The notes beneath the pieces were generated by a model, which saw only the letters and a list, made by a program, of their open reading frames with translations, had not been told where the DNA came from and searched no databases. From Gp1-AA133 sp964641665 (GTDB lineage Bacteria; Acidobacteriota; Terriglobia; Terriglobales; Acidobacteriaceae): a stretch of DNA of 64,000 nt. The translations under genes and the position numbers were made by a program. This document shows, piece after piece, positions 53,526-60,648 of this stretch. The stretch's first letter is position 1, and each line of letters opens with the position of its first letter. The stretch spans positions 48,610 through 112,609 of the forward strand of contig CAZXKO010000055.1 of assembly GCA_964641665.1 (NCBI GenBank). The letters run 5' to 3'.

Positions 53526-54253
53526 CGAATCCGCTCCTGGCAATACAGCCGGTATCCGTTCTGTGCCGTGAAGAACACGAGCATCGCGCTCATCCCGATC
53601 AGGCCGATCACCCCGCCCAAATCAAACAGCCGGTACTGGCCGCCGAGCACCCTGGGCCACCGCAGCAAAGCCAGGTTCCCGACAGCCAGCAACAGCCGCA
53701 ACTCCGTTGGACCAAAACTCCAGAACGACAACCGAAACTCCCCCATCGCGTACGTCGCCAAATACGATTGGATCGACAGCACCAGGAACGCCAGGAGCAG
53801 TCCCACTGCGATCCACGGATGCATGTACCCCGACAACGCCAGGCCGCCCATCATCGCGACCGCTCCAAGGCTGTCGACCATGTGGTCCACATAGAACCCG
53901 TACCGTGGACGCTGCCTCTGCCGCACCCGAGCCAGGGTCCCGTCCAGGCTGTCGCCCAGCCAGTTCACCGCCAGGAAGCCAATCGCCGCCAGCAGGTAGT
54001 ACTTGTTCCAGCGCGACAACGCATAAAATCCGCCCGCCATCACCTGCCCCACGAGTCCCAGCACAGTTAAATGATCGGAGTTGATCCACTCGGGTGCCCG
54101 TTCCGCCAGCCACAGCAACGTTCTCTTTTCCAGGTTCGCGAGAAAACTTGCCTGGATCCGCCGCGCACTCCCCACCGCTCCCCCCAATCGCCGGATCTCC
54201 GCCCGCACCCCCGGGTTTGCCTGCTCGCAAAAGTCAACCATCGGACTCGCCAT
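53522..54253 (-). CDS. CDP-alcohol phosphatidyltransferase-family protein
   Basis: A 243-residue inner-membrane enzyme transferring a phosphoalcohol from a CDP donor. The active-site motif is complete: D-x2-DG-x2-AR-x9-G-x3-D-x3-D (DSLDGTLARV..GFYVDHMVD, about 105-130). Six or so hydrophobic helices follow. AGGAGG stands 6 bases before the ATG at 54253. Coupled to GtrA, so possibly part of a glycolipid route; acceptor unknown. Confidence 0.87.
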   Translation of the reverse strand: MASPMVDFCEQANPGVRAEIRRLGGAVGSARRIQASFLANLEKRTLLWLAERAPEWINSDHLTVLGLVGQVMAGGFYALSRWNKYYLLAAIGFLAVNWLGDSLDGTLARVRQRQRPRYGFYVDHMVDSLGAVAMMGGLALSGYMHPWIAVGLLLAFLVLSIQSYLATYAMGEFRLSFWSFGPTELRLLLAVGNLALLRWPRVLGGQYRLFDLGGVIGLIGMSAMLVFFTAQNGYRLYCQERIR

Positions 54254-54712
54254 ACCGACCTCCTGCGTCCAGCGCCACTCTGCCCCGCATGGACGCGAGC
54301 GGCAATGCACTGGCGATCAAGCCGCGCACAGTCCCAAATCATTTGTTAAGTGATTGAAGGAAAGAAACTTCTGTGAGGAGGTAAACCCTGGCTCTCGGCC
54401 CAAATCCCATCGATCGTCTTCTCAACTCGACCAGAGGCAGGAACGAAACTGCGGCGCCATCGGCGACACCACGGTCCACCTGGGGACAGCCGCCCCCGGC
54501 GGCCCGGCGGCCCGGCCCTATCGGGCCGCAGAGCACCATGAACTCTCACCCGAAGCGAGCGAAGGCCGCCTTCAACAGCGTCTTCAACGGCCTTTCTTCG
54601 CGACCTTTGCGTTTACCAGTTTTTCTCTGCATTCCGCGCGAGTGCCTCTGCGCCCTCTGCGGTTATAGCCTCTTACCCGGCGCTCTTGGCGCTCTCGGCG
54701 TTCAATTCGTGC
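54254..54712. other. 460-bp intergenic region with low-complexity word repeats
   Basis: No supported gene. The part near 54590-54700 repeats words such as CTTTGCG, CTCTGCGCCCTCTGCGG and GGCGCTCTTGGCGCTCTCGGCG. It lies just past the murJ stop. Confidence 0.5.
54590..54702. repeat. CTYTGCG / GGCGCTCT word repeats
   Basis: Successive variants of 'tttgcg', 'ctctgcgccctctgcgg' and 'ggcgctcttggcgctctcggcg'. The CTCTGCG words resemble the 'ACCGCAGAGG' repeats (read on the other strand) found between genes in many bacterial genomes. Confidence 0.5.
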
Positions 54713-56269
54713 CTACTTCCTCCGCAGCGAGCCCGGCAACTCCGACCGGACCAGCCACAAACCCGCCGCCACCGCCCCGGCCCATGTGATCGTACTCAGG
54801 CCGAGCGACTCCAGATCTGCCGTCCGGCTTCCACGCAAAGGGATGGTCCGCACCACCACCCAACCCGCGCCTCCGGCAACCGCGGCCACCAGAACCGCCT
54901 TCCCCAATTCTCCCCAAGGCAACTCGCCCAGCGAAACCAGTTTCCGACGGTGCAGCAAAACCGCCGCGGCGACGGTATTCGCGACAATGCCCAAATCCGA
55001 CGCGATCGCCAGACCCATCACCGAAAACGCGTGGAACAGCGCGCGATACACCTCCAGCGACGCCACCGTGATCAGCGTGCTGGCCACCATCGGAGTCAGC
55101 GTGTCCCCGGCCGCATAAAACGCGCGCGCGTACAGCCCCTGCGCCGCCCAGAACGCCAGCGACAGCGAGAACCAGAAGAAATAAATCGCGGTTTCCTGCG
55201 AATCCCCAAAGGAAAACCGCCCCCGCCGGTACACCAGATCAATCAGCGGGAGCGATGCTACCATCATCAAGGCCGAAGTCAGAAACGAAAGCGCCGAGAT
55301 CCGGTACACCGAGGCGTTCACCGTCTCTCCAAACTCCTTCATCTTCTTCTCGCCGAACAGCCGTGCGAAAAACGGCAACGACGCTTGTCCCGTCGCCTGC
55401 CCCAGCACCGCAATTGGCACCGCAAACAGCCGCTTGGCATAGTTCAGCCGCGCAATATCGCCCACGCCGCTCGAAGCGAAATACCGGAGAATCCAATCAT
55501 CGGCCGTCACCAGCGACACGCCCAGCATCAGCGGGATCGAAAGCATCACCCACTCCCGGAAAGCCACGTTCTGCAGATCGAACGACGGCCGATAGCCCGT
55601 CCCAATCCGCACCGCCCCGATCGCATTCACCAGGAACGGCCCAATCACGGCGCCCGCCAGCGCTCCGTATGCCAACGAGGCGATCCCGAACCGCCTCCCG
55701 GCGACCACCCCGCCCAAAATAATGAACACGTTGTAAAGCAGGGGCCCCAGGCTCGGAAATAAAAACATCCGGTGCGACAGCAGCACCGCCCCGACGACGC
55801 CGCCAACGTAAAAGAAAATCTGCGCCGGCAGCAGGATGCGCGTCAGCGAGACGCACAGCGTCATCTGCTCCCGCGAGAATCCATGAAACATCCAGCCCAC
55901 AAACTGCGGCGTGAAGATCTCCGCTGCCGCGATCCCGATCAGAAACACGCTGGTCATCACCGTGACGATCACCGAAAACGTCTTCTCCGCGTCCGCTTCG
56001 CGCTTCTCCGCGAGAAAACGCGTGTAAATCGAGATGAACGTGATGGAGGCGGTGCCCCCGGCCAGGATGTAGTTCAGCCAGTCGGGCAGCGTGAAGGCGG
56101 CCACATAAGCGTCGGTCTGTCCGCCCGCGCCAAATGCGTACGCGATGTAGGCCTCGCGCACGTATCCGATCACGCGCGACAGCATGACCGTACCCATCAG
56201 CAGCACGGTTGCAGAGAATGCGCTGTGCTGGTGCGAAGGCCTCAGAATTCGCAGAATGCTGGAAAACAT
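54713..56269 (-). CDS. murJ: Lipid II flippase MurJ (MviN)
   Basis: A 518-residue inner-membrane protein of the MVF/MATE type, moving lipid II for peptidoglycan synthesis. About fourteen hydrophobic segments. Marks: LLMGTVMLSRVIGYVREAYIAYAFG near the start, AAFTLPDWLNYILAGGTAS, SHRMFLFPSLGPLLYNVFII, and ARAFYAAGDTLTPM. Length is normal. No cell-wall neighbours except the GtrA pair downstream. Confidence 0.93.
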   Translation of the reverse strand: MFSSILRILRPSHQHSAFSATVLLMGTVMLSRVIGYVREAYIAYAFGAGGQTDAYVAAFTLPDWLNYILAGGTASITFISIYTRFLAEKREADAEKTFSVIVTVMTSVFLIGIAAAEIFTPQFVGWMFHGFSREQMTLCVSLTRILLPAQIFFYVGGVVGAVLLSHRMFLFPSLGPLLYNVFIILGGVVAGRRFGIASLAYGALAGAVIGPFLVNAIGAVRIGTGYRPSFDLQNVAFREWVMLSIPLMLGVSLVTADDWILRYFASSGVGDIARLNYAKRLFAVPIAVLGQATGQASLPFFARLFGEKKMKEFGETVNASVYRISALSFLTSALMMVASLPLIDLVYRRGRFSFGDSQETAIYFFWFSLSLAFWAAQGLYARAFYAAGDTLTPMVASTLITVASLEVYRALFHAFSVMGLAIASDLGIVANTVAAAVLLHRRKLVSLGELPWGELGKAVLVAAVAGGAGWVVVRTIPLRGSRTADLESLGLSTITWAGAVAAGLWLVRSELPGSLRRK

Positions 56270-56272
56270 GGG

Positions 56273-56310
56273 TTACCGCAGATTAACCCACAGAACCGCA
56301 GATTTTTTCC
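56273..56310. repeat. ACCGCAGATTAAC word repeat upstream of murJ
   Basis: TTACCGCAGATTAACCCAC, AGAACCGCAGATTTTTT: two near copies of ACCGCAGATT, with a third CGCAGATGATTAAC at 56340. A further member of the word-repeat families. Confidence 0.5.
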
Positions 56311-56409
56311 TTATTCGCGATTCCAACAAACATGGTGAACGCAGATGATTAACAAGACCGCAGCGGAGGCAGGAGGAATCTGCTTTTCGCCTCGAACGCT
56401 ACAGCCCCG

Positions 56410-58136
56410 TCACCGCTTCACCCCACGCGCCCCAAAGCTCTGCAGCCCCAGCTGCTCCCGCCCTTCCTCAATCCGGTAGAACTTATCTACGTCGACATTC
56501 CGGAACACCTGACGCTGACCGCTCGGCCACTGCACCTCGACCGTCTCCGCTCGCGTCGTCTTCCCCAGGCCAAAATGCGCCCGCAGATCGCTCTGCGACA
56601 AGTAACTGCCCCCTCCCGCGATTTCCCGGATCTGCGAAATGCCTCCCGCCACCACCCGCACCCGCGCCCCCATCGCATCCCGGTTGCTCTTGACTCCGAC
56701 CAGCTTGAAATTTAGAAAGTGATTCCCATTCCCCCCGCTGTTGTGCAGCAGAAGCGGCGGATCCCCGTTGTTGCCAACCACCATTTCGATGAAGCCATGG
56801 TTATCGAAATCGGCAAACGCCACTCCCCGTCCTACGTAGGGCTTCTCCAGCCCGTTCCCAGCCTGCTTCGTGGTCTCCACAAACTTCCCTTTGCCGTCGT
56901 TGTGAAACAGCGTGTTCCTCTGCTTGTAGTGGATCTCAGGCGTCACCTGCTCAACTTCGGGATAGACATGCCCGTTGGCGATGAACAGATCCAGTCAGCC
57001 ATCGTTGTCGTAGTCAAAGAACCCGCCGCCAAAGCTCAGCACCTCGCGCGTCGGCACCGAAATGCCGGCGGGCCCGCTCACGTCCTCGAAAAAACCTTTC
57101 CCGCTGTTGTGCCAGAGGTGATCCGAAGATTTCTGAAAGTCGGAGATGTAGAGATCGAGCCAGCCGTCGTTGTCGTAGTCGCCCAGCGAGATGCACATGG
57201 CCGCCATGATCTGCCCATCGCCCGCCACCGCCATGCCTGCCGGAAGCCCCACCTCTTCGAAGGTCCCGTCGTGCTGGTTGTGGTAGAGGTAGGCGTACAA
57301 TCCGTCGTTGGCGACAACGATATCGGGCCAGCCGTCGTTGTCGTAATCGGCCGCACCCACAGATAGATTCTTGGCCCCAGGCTAGTAGATCTTCGCCGCC
57401 TTCGTTACGTTGGTGAAGGTCCCGTCCCCATTGTTGTGGTAAAGCACGTTGGCACTGCCGCGGTTCGCCTTCGGCGGACTACTGCTCCGCCCTCCCCCAG
57501 ATCGCCATAACGCGGACCTCCTTCCAGCGCCACATACCCGCCCACATACAGGTCCAGCCGCCCGTCGCGATCGTAGTCCACACACGTCGCGCCTGCGTGA
57601 AACTGCGTCCCGAACTCGGTACCGGCGACTCCCGCCTTGTCCGTGACATCGGTAAACGTTCCGTCGCCGTTGTTGTGGTAGAGAACATTCCGGCCGTACT
57701 GGGTCACATACAAGTCCGGATATCCGTCATTGTCGTAGTCGCCCCACACGCAGCCAAGGCCGTATCCGGTCCCCGGAACGCCGGCCTTGTCGGTAACGCC
57801 GGTGAACGTGCCATCCCCGTTATTGCGATAGAGCGCGTTCCGCACCGCGATGCCGCGATCGTACGGATCTCGCCCGTTCACGAAGTAAATGTCCTGCCAG
57901 CCATCTCCATCGAAATCCGCGACGCACACCCCCGGGCCAAATTCCTCGCGGTTAATGGAAATCCCATTGTTGCCCTCGAAGTGAACAAACTTGATCCCCG
58001 CCGCTGCGGTGACATCCGTGAACTGAATTGGCTTGGAAGTCTGCGCGGTTACGAGGGGAAACGGCCCGCAAACAAGAATCAGGCAGAGTAGGACTCCGCG
58101 CCCCGTCCCGGCCCCACGACTGAAGTCAGACAGCAT
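56410..58136 (-). pseudogene. FG-GAP/VCBS repeat protein with C-terminal ASPIC/UnbV domain, disrupted
   Basis: The start at 58136 gives a signal peptide (VLLCLILVCGPFPLVTAQ). Calcium-binding FG-GAP/VCBS repeats follow (DFDGDGWQDIYFVNG, DYDNDGYPDLYV, VLYHNNGDGTFTDVTDKAG, repeated). The frame shifts near 57475-57520. TAG occurs at 57382-57384 and TGA at 56995-56997 (DYDNDG-stop-LDLF, where Trp is expected). The last 178 codons carry the ASPIC/UnbV domain (MGARVRVVAGGIS, REIAGGGSYLSQSDLRAHFGLG, VEVQWPSGQRQVFRNV) to 56410. Intact relatives are surface proteins of about 560 residues. At least three lesions, so inactive. Confidence 0.85.
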
Positions 58137-58382
58137 CGCTCCTGCAGATTACCGTACGACCGGTATTTTTTCTCTTTTTCACTCGCCAAGCACGAAGTCT
58201 TGAATCTGGCCGCCAGTTTTTCTCTGCGTCCTCGGCGGTCTTTCCTTCGCGATCTTCCCGGTTAAAAAGTTTTTCGGAGAACCATCGTCACACCGCGAGC
58301 GAAAACGCACTTCCCAAAAGCAAAACGGGCGCTCCCGCTCAAGCGAGAGTGCCCGTCGTCATTCCAATCCCACGAATCGGAG

Positions 58383-58419
58383 CGAACAGCTACCAGCTAG
58401 CGGCCAAACAGCTGTTTCC
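58383..58419. repeat. AACAGCTACCAGCT word repeat beside the bactofilin stop
   Basis: GAACAGCTACCAGCTAGCG then GCCAAACAGCTGTTTCC, same word type as 46629-46668. Before it, 58316-58354 holds a GGGCGCTC / GAGTGCCC imperfect hairpin that may be the bactofilin terminator. Confidence 0.5.
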
Positions 58420-58946
58420 TACGCCCGTGCCGCGATAGCCGGCTCGGGTGCGCTCTTCGATTCTTCTTTCGAACCCGTCTGGCCGCTCTTGCGGATGTCG
58501 ATGCCGCCCTTGAAGAAGGCGCCGTCTTCAATCGAGATGCGCGCCGCCACCACGTCACCGGTCAGCGAACCATCGCTCCGGATATCCACGCGGTCGCTCG
58601 CCGTCAGGTTCCCGCGCACCTTGCCCAGCACCACAATCTCGCGGGCATTGATGTTCGCGGCCACCACGCCGTTGCGGCCTACGGTTACGCGGTTGCCCGC
58701 CAGGTTGATCGAACCTTCCACGCGCCCGTCGATGTAGAGCGACTCGGAGCCGGTGACCTCACCCTTGATGACTAATGATTTGCCGATGGTCGCCTGGTCC
58801 GCCGTCGCGGTTGCGCTCACCGGACGCGGTGCCACCTCTGCGATCGCCGGCGCTGCCGTCGCGGGGGTCGCAGGACGCTGCTCCGGCTCTGGTGCTCCCG
58901 GCCGGTTCGGGGTCGTCGTTGTAGGCTGATTCGTGGGCTTCCACAT
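58419..58946 (-). CDS. Bactofilin (polymer-forming cytoskeletal protein)
   Basis: A 175-residue protein with a Pro/Thr/Ala-rich N-terminal tail (about 50 residues), a bactofilin beta-helix (IGKSLVIKGEVTGSESLYIDGRVEGSI, VGRNGVVAANINAREIVVLGKVRGNL, SLTGDVVAARISIEDGAFFKGGIDIR), and a short charged tail. Bactofilins form membrane-bound filaments in cell-shape, stalk or polar functions. No start ambiguity. Confidence 0.93.
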   Translation of the reverse strand: MWKPTNQPTTTTPNRPGAPEPEQRPATPATAAPAIAEVAPRPVSATATADQATIGKSLVIKGEVTGSESLYIDGRVEGSINLAGNRVTVGRNGVVAANINAREIVVLGKVRGNLTASDRVDIRSDGSLTGDVVAARISIEDGAFFKGGIDIRKSGQTGSKEESKSAPEPAIAARA

Positions 58947-59468
58947 GTTCCAAAAAGTCCTTTCGCCGTATCGGATTAGGGGTTACCAGCCGCATTTCGG
59001 TAACCAAAAGGCATTCTACTCCGCCCGTCCAACGTCAGCCTGTGGAAATCCACTTTTCCACTGATGCCAAAAGGGATGCGTCCTTTGGCGGTTCCCGCAT
59101 CGTGCTGCAAGTTACCCTCAAGCTCTTCTTCCCACCCGCTCGACGCTGTAATTTCAGCCCTTGACCTCGGCAGTTCTTACATCGCCAATCTCTCCATGGA
59201 CTCCCGGTCCCTTTCACTCTGTCATCCTGAGCGCAGTGAGGCGCTGCCGAACGGAGTCGAAGAAGCCCATGCCCCCATGCGATGGCGCCGGCCTCGAAAT
59301 GCATTTTCAGCACGGACCGCCCCACAGATCGATGTCGATCAACTGGGTGGCGAATCATGCCCCGGCCCAGCTGGCTCTATCCTTTCCCGAAATCCCTGCA
59401 ACCACCCTCCATCCGCCGCGTCTAACCACCGTACCTCCCCGAACCAACCGAACCCAGCGAGGAGCACG
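58947..59468. other. 520-bp intergenic region with a dispersed repeat
   Basis: No supported gene; in-frame readings that run into DinB lack family sequence. The region contains the bactofilin promoter side and one copy of the GAGCGCAGTGAGG repeat (59221-59268). Confidence 0.5.
59221..59268. repeat. Dispersed repeat, copy 1 (GAGCGCAGTGAGGCGC..CGAACGGAGTCGAAG)
   Basis: TCATCCTGAGCGCAGTGAGG, six bases, GCCGAACGGAGTCGAAG. A second copy lies at 60032-60080 in the same direction, the other side of the DinB gene. Confidence 0.7.
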
Positions 59469-60014
59469 ATGCCCACAGAACGTCCCAAGCCCGGTGAATA
59501 CACCCCTTACTACGACCGCTACATCTCCTTGATCCCCGGCAACGACATCATAGGAACCCTCGCCGCCCAGCTCCCCAAAACGGTCGCTCTGCTCGACTCC
59601 CGCGGCGAAGCCGACGGCGCCTTCCGCTACGCTCCCGGAAAATGGACGGTGAAGGAAGCTGTTGGCCACGTCATCGACACCGAGCGCATCATGTCGTACC
59701 GCGCCCTGCGCATCGCGCGCAACGACCGCACACCCATCGAAGGCTTCGAGCAGGACGACTACGTCCGCGACGGTCCCTTCGCCGACCTCCGCCTTGCCGA
59801 TCTGGTGGAAGAATTCAAGTCCGTGCGCGCCGCCACGGTCGCGTTTTTCCGCGGCCTGCGTCCCACGGACTGGACCCGCCGCGGCATCGCCAACAAAAAC
59901 GAAATCAGCGTGCGCGCCCTGGCCTACGTCATCGGAGGACACGAACTCCACCACCGCCACATCCTCGAAGAGCGCTACTTCGCCACGACCCCGGCGCGCG
60001 CGGAGATTGCCTGA
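59469..60014 (+). CDS. DinB-family protein
   Basis: A 181-residue four-helix protein of the DinB/YfiT-like superfamily, often metal-dependent and sometimes a thiol transferase. It shows FRYAPGKWTVKEAVGHVIDTERIMSYRAL with the first His ligand (about 65), and VIGGHELHHRHILEERY with the others (about 155). GAGGAG lies 4 bases before the ATG at 59469. Substrate unknown. Confidence 0.85.
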   Translation: MPTERPKPGEYTPYYDRYISLIPGNDIIGTLAAQLPKTVALLDSRGEADGAFRYAPGKWTVKEAVGHVIDTERIMSYRALRIARNDRTPIEGFEQDDYVRDGPFADLRLADLVEEFKSVRAATVAFFRGLRPTDWTRRGIANKNEISVRALAYVIGGHELHHRHILEERYFATTPARAEIA

Positions 60015-60031
60015 GGAAACCCTCTTAAGCC

Positions 60032-60080
60032 TCTCATCCCGAGCGCAGTGAGGTGCCAGCCAAACGGAGTCGAGGGACCC
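60032..60080. repeat. Dispersed repeat, copy 2
   Basis: TCATCCCGAGCGCAGTGAGG, eight bases, CAAACGGAGTCGAGGGACC, 18 bp after the DinB stop. See 59221-59268. Confidence 0.7.
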
Positions 60081-60212
60081 CGTGCCTGGTGGCAGTACCA
60101 CGAACCTGTATCCCTTTTCTGCAACTCTCGATTTGCTGGTTCCGTCCATTCAGCCGTCCACGCGACGACCAGTGGACCTACCTGGTTGCCGCACGGTTTA
60201 GTATCCCTATCT

Positions 60213-60581
60213 GTGACGCTCGGCAAAGCATCCACAGCGCGAGCAATCTTCCAACAGCTCTGCCCGCGCTGCCGCGCCGCGCAGATCTTCCGCCGCTCGG
60301 TCTTCCTGTTTCCCGCCATGTACGAGTATTGCCCCGCGTGCGGCCTGAAGTTCGAGCGCGAGGAAGGTTACTTCCTGGGGGCGATGTACATCGGCTACAT
60401 CCTGGCGCTGGGAACGATCGCCGCACTGGCCGTGGTGCTGTGGTGGCTGTTCGGTTGGACTTTCAACAAAACCGTGATCGTCGCCGTGCTGCTGTTCCTA
60501 CCGCTCGCCCCAGCGCTTACGCTGATGTCGCGAGTGCTCTGGATTTATCTCGATCAGACTTTCGATCCCGACAAGACTTGA
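60213..60581 (+). CDS. DUF983 family zinc-ribbon membrane protein
   Basis: A 122-residue protein. Two CxxC pairs near the N-terminus (LCPRCRAAQIF and YEYCPACGLKFEREEGYFLGAMYIGY) form the DUF983 zinc ribbon, then two hydrophobic helices (ALGTIAALAVVLWWLFGW, VIVAVLLFLPLAPALTLM). GTG at 60213 includes both CxxC pairs; an ATG at 60318 would lose one. Role unknown, possibly redox or respiration-linked in relatives. Confidence 0.8.
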   Translation: MTLGKASTARAIFQQLCPRCRAAQIFRRSVFLFPAMYEYCPACGLKFEREEGYFLGAMYIGYILALGTIAALAVVLWWLFGWTFNKTVIVAVLLFLPLAPALTLMSRVLWIYLDQTFDPDKT

Positions 60582-60648
60582 GGTTGCCGGTCCGCCACGC
60601 TCCCCGTCCTTTTGTGAGATAGTCTTGAGAGTCTTCCGCCCACCGCCC

